The notes under the pieces are model-generated. The model was not told the DNA's origin, ran no database searches, and saw only the letters and a program-made list of their open reading frames with translations. Of a DNA stretch of 64,000 bases, positions 25,347-34,033 are shown in pieces (within the stretch, counting starts at the first letter, position 1; each line of letters starts with the position of its first letter). Source of the DNA: an uncultured Oscillospiraceae bacterium (lineage in GTDB: Bacteria > Bacillota > Clostridia > Oscillospirales > Acutalibacteraceae); assembly GCA_905192745.1 (NCBI GenBank), contig CAJJLZ010000005.1:33044-97043 (forward strand), given 5' to 3'. The translations under genes were made by a program, and so were the position numbers.

Positions 25347-26462
25347 ATGGAACGTCTGGAAAGATGGATGCAATGGTGCAGGAAAGAAGCCGTACTCTGC
25401 GCAGCATTCGCCTGTGCGCTGGTTTCCATGCTGTTCGTGCCGCCGGATGCGGAATACCGGGGCTATGTCAATCTGCAGGTTCTCTGTTTGCTTTTCTGCC
25501 TGATGGCCGTGGTTCTGGGACTGCAGTCCTGCGGTCTGTTCGAACTGCTGGCGCAGAAGCTCCTGACCGGCCGGAAATCGGGGCGGCGGTTGGTTCTCCT
25601 GCTGGTTTTACTGCCTTTTTTCACCTCCATGCTGGTCACAAACGACGTAGCGCTGATTACCTTTGTCCCCTTCGGTCTGCTGGTGCTGGAAGCGGCGGAT
25701 GCGAAAGCGCTCGCCATCCCGGTTGTTGTCCTGCAGACGGTGGCGGCAAATCTCGGCAGTATGGCCACTCCCGTGGGAAATCCGCAGAATCTGTATCTGT
25801 ATGCCTTTTATGGGCTGAATGGCGCGCAGTTTTTTCGCGCTCTTCTCCCGCTTGTTCTGGTCAGCCTGCTCGGCCTGACGGCGGCCTGCCTGTGTACGGG
25901 GAAGCGGGAACTGCGGGTGGATTTCCCCCGGCCGGTATCGCTGCGCAGCCCGGGCCGGCTGGCGGTATATCTCGCTTTATTCGGGTTTTGCCTGCTTTCG
26001 GTTTTTCGCCTTGTCCCGTATGCGGCGGTCACCGCCGGGGTGCTTGCCGTCTTTCTTGTGCTGGACCGGAAACTCCTTCAGCGGGTGGATTACGGCCTGC
26101 TGCTGACCTTCCTCTGCTTTTTTGTGTTTTCCGGAAATCTCGGCCGTATTGCGCCGGTGCGGGATTTTTTAAGCGAACTGCTGACGCGCGGCTCTCTCCT
26201 CTGCTCGGTGGCCGCCAGCCAGATAATCAGCAACGTGCCGGCAGCCGTCCTGCTCTCCGGCTTTACGGACGATTGGCGCGGCCTGCTGGCCGGCGTTAAC
26301 ATCGGCGGTCTGGGAACTCCGATCGCTTCCCTGGCCAGCCTGATTTCCTTCCGGATCTATCTGCGGCAGCCGGAGGCGAGGCTGGGAAGATATCTGCTGA
26401 TCTTTACTCTGGCGAATCTGGTGGGGCTGGCCGTTCTCCTTCCGATTGCTCTGCTGCTGTGA
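25347..26462 (+). CDS. ArsB/NhaD/CitM-like anion permease
   Basis: A 371-residue membrane protein with about 10-11 helices of the ion-transporter superfamily that includes ArsB and dicarboxylate/citrate permeases. Two re-entrant-loop signatures are seen: LVTNDVALITFVPFG in the first half and SNVPAAVLLSGF in the second. The MATPVGNPQNLYLY segment is also typical. The substrate is not determinable. It lies 104 nt after bsh in the same direction and could be co-transcribed. Start ATG 25347 follows GGGAAGAAG. Confidence 0.82.
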   Translation: MERLERWMQWCRKEAVLCAAFACALVSMLFVPPDAEYRGYVNLQVLCLLFCLMAVVLGLQSCGLFELLAQKLLTGRKSGRRLVLLLVLLPFFTSMLVTNDVALITFVPFGLLVLEAADAKALAIPVVVLQTVAANLGSMATPVGNPQNLYLYAFYGLNGAQFFRALLPLVLVSLLGLTAACLCTGKRELRVDFPRPVSLRSPGRLAVYLALFGFCLLSVFRLVPYAAVTAGVLAVFLVLDRKLLQRVDYGLLLTFLCFFVFSGNLGRIAPVRDFLSELLTRGSLLCSVAASQIISNVPAAVLLSGFTDDWRGLLAGVNIGGLGTPIASLASLISFRIYLRQPEARLGRYLLIFTLANLVGLAVLLPIALLL

Positions 26463-26479
26463 ACGGGAACAGGACGGCC

Positions 26480-26506
26480 CCTTTTCTGCCTTTTCTGCCT
26501 TTTCTG
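26480..26506. repeat. Three tandem copies of a 9-bp unit
   Basis: CCTTTTCTG is repeated three times without interruption just after the permease stop. No function is evident. Confidence 0.8.
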
Positions 26507-26535
26507 CCGCCCCTCGCTTTCTCTCATAAAGGATA

Positions 26536-26564
26536 TTGTGGTTTTTCTGAAAAAACGATATAAT
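26536..26564 (+). promoter_or_regulatory. Promoter of the XpaC-TelA operon
   Basis: -35 TTGTGG (26536-26541) and -10 TATAAT (26559-26564) with a 17-bp spacer, about 110 nt before the XpaC start. Confidence 0.6.
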
Positions 26565-26676
26565 GAGGGAGAACGAACCGCGTAAACGGGGATAACGGGG
26601 ATGGGGAAGAGAGGGCCCTCTTTTGCCTGTCGTTCGGCAAGCCCAAACGGATTGGCTCACGTTGGAGGACAACGCC

Positions 26677-27882
26677 ATGGATGATAAATTCGTCAATCTC
26701 GGTCAGGAAATTCAGAACGCCGTGCAGAGGGTACTGGATTCCAAAAGTCTGGCCGATCTGGAGGTTACAATCAACGACACGGTCCGCCGCACCACCCAGA
26801 AGGTGGCGGACAGCGCCAGAAAAGCGACGGGCGCCGCCCGGCAAACGACATACTATTACCAGACGCCGCCTGCCGCTCCGCCGGGGACTCACGCGGGACA
26901 ATATCCGACGCCGCCCCGTTCGGTCCCCTATGCGGCGCCGGTGGCCTATCAGCAGACAGTGACGCGGCGGAAAATCCGCGCGCCCGGCTTGGCGGCCAGC
27001 GTGTTGATGATCGTCGCCGGCTTTCTGGGAGTCATTCCTTTCGGGGGAGCGTTCCTGGCCGTGTTGATTCAACTGATTTCTGAATGGAGCGTTGGGAATC
27101 TGATCGCTACCCTGCTGATGGCGGCTTTTTTCAGCGGCTGCCTGTTTCTGATCCTCCGCGGATTTTCCAATCGCCGGCGGATCCGCCGATTCGTTCAGTA
27201 TCAGTCGGTGATTCAGGGAAGGAGTTTCTGCACCGTCTCGGAGCTGACGGCGGCAACGGGAGCAACCGCGGATTTCGTGGTGAAGGATCTTCGAAAAATG
27301 CTTCAGCTGCGGATGTTCCCCGAGGGATACCTCAACGCGGAAGGAACCAGCTTCATGCTGGATTACGCTACCTTCCAGCAATACCAACAGGCGGAGGAAA
27401 GGTCCCGCCGCCGGCAGGAGGAACTGGACAGCAACCCGGAAAAGGCGGCGATTCAGCAGATGCTGACCGAAGGCGGCGCCTACATCCGCCGAATCCGGGA
27501 AATCAATCTCGAGCTTCCGGCGGAGGATATCAGCCGGAAACTGGATACGCTGGAAACCGTGACCGGAAAAATTTTCGTTTATGTGGAAAAGCACCCGGAT
27601 AAGCTTCCTCAGATCCGGAAATTCCTGTGCTACTACCTTCCCACCACCCTGAAGCTGGTGGAAGCCTACCGTGATCTGGAAAAGCAGCACGCCGACAGCA
27701 AATCCGCCGGCGGGGCCAAAGAGGAAATTCAGGGCGCGCTGGATAAAATCAACCTCGCCTTCCAAACCCTGCTCGACAATCTGATGCAGGACGACCTGCT
27801 GGATCTTTCGGCGGATATCTCCACGCTGGAGACGATGATGGCGCAGGAAGGGCTGACCGGCCTGAATTTCCGTCAGTCCTGA
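26677..27882 (+). CDS. XpaC-family (5-bromo-4-chloroindolyl phosphate hydrolysis) protein
   Basis: A 401-residue protein with an N-terminal helical segment, a Pro/Tyr-rich stretch (TYYYQTPPAAPPG) and two adjacent membrane helices (about residues 105-165). A cytoplasmic helical domain (FVQYQSVIQGRSFCTVSELT) follows, ending in a coiled coil. This layout and the downstream telA gene match the XpaC/TelA pairing of Firmicutes, linked to resistance to tellurite and cell-wall stress. The name reflects an old phenotype and does not prove a hydrolase. The ATG at 26677 is 8 nt after GGAGG. Confidence 0.78.
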   Translation: MDDKFVNLGQEIQNAVQRVLDSKSLADLEVTINDTVRRTTQKVADSARKATGAARQTTYYYQTPPAAPPGTHAGQYPTPPRSVPYAAPVAYQQTVTRRKIRAPGLAASVLMIVAGFLGVIPFGGAFLAVLIQLISEWSVGNLIATLLMAAFFSGCLFLILRGFSNRRRIRRFVQYQSVIQGRSFCTVSELTAATGATADFVVKDLRKMLQLRMFPEGYLNAEGTSFMLDYATFQQYQQAEERSRRRQEELDSNPEKAAIQQMLTEGGAYIRRIREINLELPAEDISRKLDTLETVTGKIFVYVEKHPDKLPQIRKFLCYYLPTTLKLVEAYRDLEKQHADSKSAGGAKEEIQGALDKINLAFQTLLDNLMQDDLLDLSADISTLETMMAQEGLTGLNFRQS

Positions 27883-27942
27883 CCAAACCCGGTATTTCCC
27901 GGTTTACGGCGCCGTACCCATAAGTAAAAGGAGGAACCAACC

Positions 27943-29088
27943 ATGTCTGACACTATGCAGGAAATGCCCACCCTGACGCTGGATCCCGGTGCCGCCTCCG
28001 CCGCGCCTTCGGTCTCTCCGGCGAATACGGCGGCAAAGGAAGAGGAAACCATCGTTCCTGTTGAGCAGATGAAGCTGACGGAACAGGAACAGCAGATGGT
28101 GGATTCGTTCGTCCCGAAAATCGATCTGCGGGATTCCCATCTCGTGCTGCAGTACGGTTCCGGCGCACAGAAGAAAATTGCCGACTTTTCCGAGAATGTG
28201 CTTGGTTCCGTCCGCACGAAGGATCTGGGTGAAATCGGCGAGATGCTGTCGGGTGTGGTCACCGAGCTGAAAAGCTTCGATGTGGAGGAAGAGAAAGGCC
28301 TTTTCGGCTTTTTCAAGCGGAGCTCGAACAAAATCACGGCGATGAAGGTCAGGTACGACAAGGCGGAGGGCAACATCAATAAAATCTGCGGCGTACTCGA
28401 AAACCATCAGATTCAGCTGATGAAGGATATCTCCCTGCTGGATAAGATGTACGAGCTGAACACCGTGTATTTCAAGGAGCTTTGCCTGTATATCATCGCC
28501 GGGAAGAAAAAGCTGAACATAGTGCGGGAAACCGACCTCGCCGCTCTCGCGGAAAAGGCAAAGCAGAGCGGGCTGGCGGAGGACGCGCAGGCGGCGAACG
28601 ACCTTGCGGCCCTCTGCGACCGTTTTGAGAAAAAGCTGCACGATCTGGAACTGACCCGGATGATTTCCATCCAAATGGCCCCCCAGATCCGGATGATACA
28701 GAACAACAACACCCTGATGTCGGATAAAATCCAGTCCACGCTGGTCAACACCATTCCGCTCTGGAAGAGCCAGATGGTTCTGGCCCTGGGGCTGGAACAT
28801 TCCCGTCAGGCGGCGAGCGCTCAGCGGGAGGTCGCCGACATGACCAACGAACTGCTGAAAAAGAACGCCGACGCCCTGAAAATGGCGACGGTGGATATTG
28901 CGCGGGAATCCGAACGGGGCGTGGTGGATATCGAGACTCTGCAGCACACCAACCAAAGCCTGATCTCCACACTGGACGAGGTCCTTCAGATTCAGGAGGA
29001 GGGACGGCAGAAACGTCAGGAGGCCGAGCGGGAGCTTTCCCGTCTGGAGGGCGAGCTCAAACAGAAGCTGCTGGATATTCGCGGATAA
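27943..29088 (+). CDS. telA: TelA-family toxic anion resistance protein
   Basis: A 381-residue, mostly alpha-helical cytoplasmic protein of the TelA/KlaA family, which is associated with tellurite and other stress resistance. Characteristic segments are FGSGAQKKIADFSENVLGSVR-like (read as QYGSGAQKKIADFSENV), RMISIQMAPQIRMIQNNN and STLVNTIPLWKSQMVLAL. The gene follows XpaC by 60 nt behind AAAAGGAGG, so they form an operon. A terminator with a 14-bp stem follows. Confidence 0.88.
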   Translation: MSDTMQEMPTLTLDPGAASAAPSVSPANTAAKEEETIVPVEQMKLTEQEQQMVDSFVPKIDLRDSHLVLQYGSGAQKKIADFSENVLGSVRTKDLGEIGEMLSGVVTELKSFDVEEEKGLFGFFKRSSNKITAMKVRYDKAEGNINKICGVLENHQIQLMKDISLLDKMYELNTVYFKELCLYIIAGKKKLNIVRETDLAALAEKAKQSGLAEDAQAANDLAALCDRFEKKLHDLELTRMISIQMAPQIRMIQNNNTLMSDKIQSTLVNTIPLWKSQMVLALGLEHSRQAASAQREVADMTNELLKKNADALKMATVDIARESERGVVDIETLQHTNQSLISTLDEVLQIQEEGRQKRQEAERELSRLEGELKQKLLDIRG

Positions 29089-29120
29089 AAAACGCGATAT
29101 TTCTCCGTGTTTGTGATATA

Positions 29121-29170
29121 CTACAGGAGGAAACAAAGGCCGTGACCGCCGTTTCCTCCTGTAGTTTTTT
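29121..29170 (+). terminator. Terminator of the XpaC-TelA operon
   Basis: CTACAGGAGGAAAC pairs perfectly with GTTTCCTCCTGTAG (29121-29134, 29151-29164), followed by TTTTTT. A TGA-TATACT extended -10 (29117-29122) overlaps its left edge, so the next gene's transcript may begin within the hairpin. Confidence 0.85.
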
Positions 29171-29204
29171 GTTATTTTGTCATTTGAGAAAGGATGACGC
29201 CGTT

Positions 29205-30158
29205 ATGACTTCCAGCAACAACCGGAAGGTAGTGCTGATCGGCACCGGCATGGTGGGGATGAGCTACGCTTACGCGCTGCTGAACCAGAACGCCTGCGAC
29301 GAGCTTGTTCTGATCGACCTGGACAGGGAGCGGGCCAGGGGAGAGGCGATGGATCTGAACCACGGGCTGGCCTTTTCCGCCTCCAGCATGAAAATCTACG
29401 CCGGGGAATACACCGACTGCGCGAACGCGGATATCGTGGTCATCTGCGCCGGGGTCGCGCAGAAACCGGGGGAATCCCGGCTGGATCTTTTGCAGCGAAA
29501 CGCCGCGGTTTTCCGTTCCATTATCGGTCCGGTAACCGAATCCGGCTTTAACGGCATCTTTCTGGTAGCCACCAATCCGGTGGATATCATGACCCGGATT
29601 ACCTGTACGCTGTCCGGCTTCAACCCCCGTCGGGTGCTGGGCAGCGGCACCGCGCTGGACACCGCCCGGCTGCGGTACCTGCTCGGGGAGTATTTCTCGG
29701 TCGATCCCCGCAATATGCACGCCTATGTGATTGGGGAGCATGGGGACAGCGAATTCGTCCCCTGGTCTCAGGCAATGATGGCGACCAAGCCGATTCTCAC
29801 CCTGTGTGAGGAGGCCGGGAATTGCCAGTATGCCGACCTGGAAAATATCGCCGCCGAGGTGCGGGGCGCGGCGCAGCAGATCATCAAGGCCAAGCGGGCC
29901 ACCTATTACGGGATCGGTATGGCTCTGGTGAGGATCACCAAAGCCATTTTCGGCAATGAAAACAGCGTGCTCACTGTTTCCGCCATGCTGCGGGGGGAAT
30001 ATGGGGAAAACGGCGTGTATGTCGGCGTTCCCTGTGTCGTCAACCGCAACGGGGTGCGAAAGGTGCTCACTCTTTCCCTGAACGAAGACGAAAACCAACG
30101 CTTCCGAGCTTCCTGCCGGACGCTGCAGGAATCCTACGCGGAGCTTTCTCTGGAATAA
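29205..30158 (+). CDS. ldh: L-lactate dehydrogenase
   Basis: NAD-dependent LDH of 317 aa reducing pyruvate to L-lactate. The dinucleotide fold GTGMVGMSYAYALL, the AGVAQKPGESRLDLLQRN loop (Gln where malate dehydrogenases carry Arg) and the catalytic His in GEHGDSEF are present. The ATG at 29205 follows AGAAAGGA. It ends only about 12 nt from where homology to the Rhs array begins on the other strand, and no terminator separates the two convergent units. Confidence 0.92.
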   Translation: MTSSNNRKVVLIGTGMVGMSYAYALLNQNACDELVLIDLDRERARGEAMDLNHGLAFSASSMKIYAGEYTDCANADIVVICAGVAQKPGESRLDLLQRNAAVFRSIIGPVTESGFNGIFLVATNPVDIMTRITCTLSGFNPRRVLGSGTALDTARLRYLLGEYFSVDPRNMHAYVIGEHGDSEFVPWSQAMMATKPILTLCEEAGNCQYADLENIAAEVRGAAQQIIKAKRATYYGIGMALVRITKAIFGNENSVLTVSAMLRGEYGENGVYVGVPCVVNRNGVRKVLTLSLNEDENQRFRASCRTLQESYAELSLE

Positions 30159-30916
30159 CGGACCTTCAAATCCTGCCCGGTAGAAACCAACCCATCCGCA
30201 TTAATAAACCGCATGGTCATGGGATCATAATACCGGCTCAGGAGATAATACAGTCCACTCTCGGCATCATACTCATACCCACGGTAGCGGAAGGGGTTGA
30301 GGGCACCCACGGTCGCGGCCAGACTGCCGGTGACGCTGACCGGACGGCCCCACGAGTCGTAGCTGTACTGCACCACCGACGTGCCGGTTTTGTCAATCAG
30401 CCCCACCACGTCGCCCTGCGCGTTGTAGACGTAGTAATACCCCGTACCGTTCAGCAGGAAGCCGACCCGGCGGCCGTCGCCCTCATACATGAAGAGCAGG
30501 ATATCATTGCCCTTCTGCATCTTCATGATCTTGCCGTCGGTGTCCCGCCAGTAGGTGGTCGCCGTGCCGTTCACGGTTTTCTTCACCCGCTGGCCGTCCG
30601 CGTCGTACTGGAACGCCATGCTCAGCCCGGTTTTGTTCAGCGTTTTGAGCTGCCGGCAGTCCCACGTCATCGTCATCCCGTCCCGGTAGGCGAGGGGATT
30701 GCCGATCGCGTCGTAGGTGATGCTCTGCCCCTTGTAGGCGGTCAGCAGGTCCTTCCATGTGCTGTCCGTGTAAGAGAAGGTTTCCAGCCCGGTCATGCCA
30801 GACTCCAGCTCGCCGCTTTCGGAATACGGGTATTCCTGCCGGCTCAGGAGGTTGCCGCCCGCGTCGTAGGCGTAGGTGGTCATCTTGCCCGTGATCTGGT
30901 TGTTTTCCCAGATCAA
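30134..30916 (-). pseudogene. Orphan Rhs core copy 4, toxin tip lost
   Basis: YD-repeat sequence nearly identical to the C-terminal core of the other three copies, from GLNQLIWENNQITGKMTT through RYYDPMTMRF. After NADGLVSTGQ the homology ends near 30171 and the frame runs out through the last bases of ldh. No tip domain and no immunity gene follow. The 5' end is joined at about 31001 to the immunity gene of copy 3. It has no start signal of its own and is best read as a deletion remnant. Confidence 0.8.
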
Positions 30917-30934
30917 CTGGTTCAGTCCGTCGTA
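30189..30934 (-). repeat. Rhs core repeat, copy 4
   Basis: About 745 bp shared with 32257-33000, 34690-35430 and 38612-39355. A few substitutions at its 3' edge (for example the GGCACCC variant near 30303) separate it from the other three. Confidence 0.88.
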
Positions 30935-31620
30935 TTTGTACGATATCTTCCGACCGCACTGGTCTGTGATGGTCGCGATGTTCCCGCTGTCGTCAAAAAT
31001 TCATCCCAATAAGTATAGAACATACTAAACGCTTTGCTATCTAACGGATAAATAAACAACAAAATATCGGCCCAACTATGGTTTGGCGTGTAAATGTGAA
31101 ATTTGTTTTGAATAAATTTCGTAAAATCTGGAAACAAAGAATTTGTGGGTGCCGTATTTCTGTCTAGAAAATAATTATATCCGCATAAATTGGCATACAG
31201 TCCTTCCAGTGATTGCGTTCCCAAGAAGAGCTCAGGCTGTTTTCGAATGGTTTCAATTTCCATATACAGTAAAGAGTCTGTTGTCGTATCTGTTGAAAGC
31301 GTATTTTCTTTTTCAGGACAACTCCAATTAGCATATTCCTCAAAGAATTTCTCCAAATGCTTATAAAACTCATAGAAAGCCTGTTCATCCGAGATGCAGA
31401 AAAAACTAATTATTTTTGCCCAGTGATGGTCGGCATTCATTCGATATTTTTTCTGGATATATTTTTGAAAATCAGATATTATGCAGGACGTATAACCTAA
31501 CTTGTGGAACTGATAGGCAAAAGCGTTATAGAAATAAAACAGTCGATTGAGGGAAGGCTTTCCAATAAGTGCGGACGGATTTTTTTGTACATCTATTAGC
31601 ATTCTATGTATTTGGTCCAT
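30922..31620 (-). CDS. Candidate immunity protein for toxin tip 3 (two-repeat, C-terminus fused to copy 4)
   Basis: A low-GC gene whose ribosome binding site AAGGAGC overlaps the stop of the upstream toxin ORF, the usual toxin-immunity layout. The 232-residue product has two similar halves of about 95 residues. Each has IGKPSLNRLF / LGTQSLEGLY near its start, a conserved HHWAKIISFF / HSWADILLFI segment and an AFYEFYKHLEKF / AFSMFYTYWDEF end. The last 23 residues (after DEFL) come from out-of-frame Rhs core sequence of copy 4, so the natural stop was lost by recombination near 31001. I do not recognise a named immunity family. Confidence 0.7.
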   Translation of the reverse strand: MDQIHRMLIDVQKNPSALIGKPSLNRLFYFYNAFAYQFHKLGYTSCIISDFQKYIQKKYRMNADHHWAKIISFFCISDEQAFYEFYKHLEKFFEEYANWSCPEKENTLSTDTTTDSLLYMEIETIRKQPELFLGTQSLEGLYANLCGYNYFLDRNTAPTNSLFPDFTKFIQNKFHIYTPNHSWADILLFIYPLDSKAFSMFYTYWDEFLTTAGTSRPSQTSAVGRYRTNTTD

Positions 31621-31633
31621 TGTTTTTTGCTCC

Positions 31634-33574
31634 TTAAAATATTGGTGTAGGTATTACTGTTTTTTCCCCGGTTCCGATAAAGTCGGCAACCCATAATGAT
31701 TCCGGTAGCCCCAGCGGATGAATGTTACAATATACCACTCCATTGAGACGGATGCCAATATGAAATCCGTTTGTACTAATTGCATCTCCACCACGAGAAA
31801 GGCTTAAAATATACCCCCTTCCGCCGATAAATGTTATGGAAAGATAATCTGCTTTAATTTTGTTCTTACGCAAATATTCAGCCATTTCATTAGCGGCTTG
31901 TACGCATTCATATAATCCAAACTGTCCAGCAATTTGACCTAGCTGTTCCTCTGTTGATAATAGGATACTTTCTGTAATTGCATAGTCTGAAATAAACTCA
32001 GTCATGAAATTTTGAAATTCATTCAAAGCATTATTTAAACTATCTTTTGCGGAGTTTAAGGCATCTGTAGCTTCGCTGACACCAAAAATTGATAATACGG
32101 TTAATCCACCAAGTACCAATATTTCATCTACAGGTCCTGTGATAACGTCATCAACACCAAACCATTCGCCGGTTTGATCATCGTAATTCACGGGATTATT
32201 TCCACAATAAGCGAAAAGGTTGGTTCCAACTATACTCGAAGAGTGTATTGAAATGTCCGCATTCACAAACCGCATGGTCATGGGATCATAATACCGGCTC
32301 AGGAGATAATACAGCCCGGATTCGGCATCATACTCATACCCACGGTAGCGGAAGGGGTTGAGCTGGCCCACGGTCGCGGCCAGACTGCCGGTGACGCTGA
32401 CCGGACGGCCCCACGAGTCGTAGCTGTACTGCACCACCGACGTGCCGGTTTTGTCAATCAGCCCCACCACGTCGCCCTGCGCGTTGTAGACGTAGTAATA
32501 CCCCGTACCGTTCAGCAGGAAGCCGACCCGGCGGCCGTCGCCCTCATACATGAAGAGCAGGATATCATTGCCCTTCTGCATCTTCATGATCTTGCCGTCG
32601 GTGTCCCGCCAGTAGGTGGTCGCCGTGCCGTTCACGGTTTTCTTCACCCGCTGGCCGTCCGCGTCGTACTGGAACGCCATGCTCAGCCCGGTTTTGTTCA
32701 GCGTTTTGAGCTGCCGGCAGTCCCACGTCATCGTCATCCCGTCCCGGTAGGCGAGGGGATTGCCGATCGCGTCGTAGGTGATGCTCTGCCCCTTGTAGGC
32801 GGTCAGCAGGTCCTTCCATGTGCTGTCCGTGTAAGAGAAGGTTTCCAGCCCGGTCATGCCAGACTCCAGCTCGCCGCTTTCGGAATACGGGTATTCCTGC
32901 CGGCTCAGGAGGTTGCCGCCCGCGTCGTAGGCGTAGGTGGTCATCTTGCCCGTGATCTGGTTGTTTTCCCAAACAAGCTGGTTCAGCCCGTCGTACCGGT
33001 AGGTGATCTTCCGACCGTCCTTGTCCGTGATGGACGTGATATTCCCATTGTCGTCGTAAGCGTAGGTATCGTTCACCAGTGTGCCGGAAATCTGCGCCTG
33101 CGCCGTGTAGTTGTTCACCAGAGTGGTGGTCTGCTGGCCGGTCACCCCGACGAAGGTGCGGTTGAAAACAAGGGCGTACTGCCCGGGCGTGGCGACCAGA
33201 TTGGTGCGGTATTCCCGCCCGAGACTGTCAAAGGTATGGTTGGCTATGGCGCCGACGCCTCCCGCAGCATAGCCGCCGAACATGGTCGAACCGCTCAGCC
33301 GGGAATCCGGGCCGTAGGAATAGGTGTTCTGATAGGTCTGCCCGTCGAAAATGTAGCTTTCGCCGGTGAGGCGGTTCTGGTTGTCGTATTGGTACCGCAC
33401 GGAGGAAACGCTGCCGGAGTCGGGAATGGTGCGCCGCGCCTCCAGCCGTCCGGCGAGGTCGTACTGGTAGTAATGCGACCCGCCGAACGCCTTGTCGTGG
33501 GTGACGGCCAGCGTGCCGTTCGCGTCATACTCGTTCCACAGGATGTAATTGGAGGAATCCTCCGCTTCCATCAT
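31634..33574 (-). CDS. Orphan Rhs cassette 3 with papain-like toxin tip
   Basis: The first 430 residues or so are YD-repeat core identical in length to copy 2, ending in RYYDPMTMRFVNAD and an NLFAYCGNNPVNYDDQTG junction. The 177-residue tip carries GLYECVQAANEMAEYL and GFHIGIRLNGVVYCNIHPLG. This matches the Cys and His (with Asn) pattern of papain-fold toxin 2 type peptidase/deamidase domains. The core frame is open upstream to about 33697 but reaches a TGA with no promoter or good start. The cassette is probably silent unless recombined into the full-length gene. The first usable Met is at 33574. Confidence 0.75.
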   Translation of the reverse strand: MMEAEDSSNYILWNEYDANGTLAVTHDKAFGGSHYYQYDLAGRLEARRTIPDSGSVSSVRYQYDNQNRLTGESYIFDGQTYQNTYSYGPDSRLSGSTMFGGYAAGGVGAIANHTFDSLGREYRTNLVATPGQYALVFNRTFVGVTGQQTTTLVNNYTAQAQISGTLVNDTYAYDDNGNITSITDKDGRKITYRYDGLNQLVWENNQITGKMTTYAYDAGGNLLSRQEYPYSESGELESGMTGLETFSYTDSTWKDLLTAYKGQSITYDAIGNPLAYRDGMTMTWDCRQLKTLNKTGLSMAFQYDADGQRVKKTVNGTATTYWRDTDGKIMKMQKGNDILLFMYEGDGRRVGFLLNGTGYYYVYNAQGDVVGLIDKTGTSVVQYSYDSWGRPVSVTGSLAATVGQLNPFRYRGYEYDAESGLYYLLSRYYDPMTMRFVNADISIHSSSIVGTNLFAYCGNNPVNYDDQTGEWFGVDDVITGPVDEILVLGGLTVLSIFGVSEATDALNSAKDSLNNALNEFQNFMTEFISDYAITESILLSTEEQLGQIAGQFGLYECVQAANEMAEYLRKNKIKADYLSITFIGGRGYILSLSRGGDAISTNGFHIGIRLNGVVYCNIHPLGLPESLWVADFIGTGEKTVIPTPIF

Positions 33575-33689
33575 CAGCCAGAGCTGCCCGTATTTGTTGT
33601 AGCTGTAATGCCGCGTGTCCCCGTTGCCGTAGGCTGCGAGCTTCAGCTGTCCGCTGTTCGGCCAGTAGGTGTTGCTGATGAGCTGGCGG
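32257..33689 (-). repeat. Rhs core repeat, copy 3
   Basis: About 1.43 kb collinear with 34690-36122, with no net length difference (constant offset of 2433 bp). Homology stops at AGCTGGCGG (33681-33689), 11 bp before an inverted repeat. Confidence 0.9.
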
Positions 33690-33699
33690 ACGGCTGAGG

Positions 33700-33742
33700 G
33701 CTGAGGCAGGGCATATTTTCACAGGATATGCCCTGCCTCAGC
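33700..33742. repeat. Perfect 17-bp inverted repeat at the cassette 2/3 junction
   Basis: Arms 33700-33716 and 33726-33742 are exact complements around a 9-nt loop. It lies between the stop of the copy 2 immunity gene and the start of copy 3 core homology. No T-run flanks it, so it is not a typical terminator. Confidence 0.85.
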
Positions 33743-33824
33743 GAACATACTTTAATGGGTTATCTTTTTTGCATCCTAATCCTTGATGTGGCTTTTCCTC
33801 AGATAAGAATTTCCTTTCTGATGT

Positions 33825-34019
33825 CTATTTTTCCTTTTTTGGTATTAACTTTGTTAATATAGCAACCAACCAAAAAGCAAAAGATATATAATATAACTTT
33901 TGAACAACACCATAATCCAATGAAATCACTTTTGTACTGAGTAAGATAAGCAATAGTAAAAATCCCCCAAAATAGGTTGCGCATCCCCATCGAACCAATT
34001 TTCCGACTTTATACCACAT
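33825..34019 (-). CDS. Small two-TM protein, candidate immunity protein for toxin tip 2
   Basis: A 64-residue, AT-rich gene with two hydrophobic helices (FGGFLLLLILLSTKVISL and LYYISFAFWLVAILTKL) and a Lys-rich end. The ATG at 34019 follows AAAGGA and lies 15 nt past the toxin stop. An in-frame TTG at 34037 would overlap that stop. Small membrane proteins next to toxin tips often protect against membrane-active or membrane-targeted toxins. No family is recognised. It ends in TAG. Confidence 0.65.
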   Translation of the reverse strand: MWYKVGKLVRWGCATYFGGFLLLLILLSTKVISLDYGVVQKLYYISFAFWLVAILTKLIPKKEK

Positions 34020-34033
34020 ATGAAACTGTCCTT

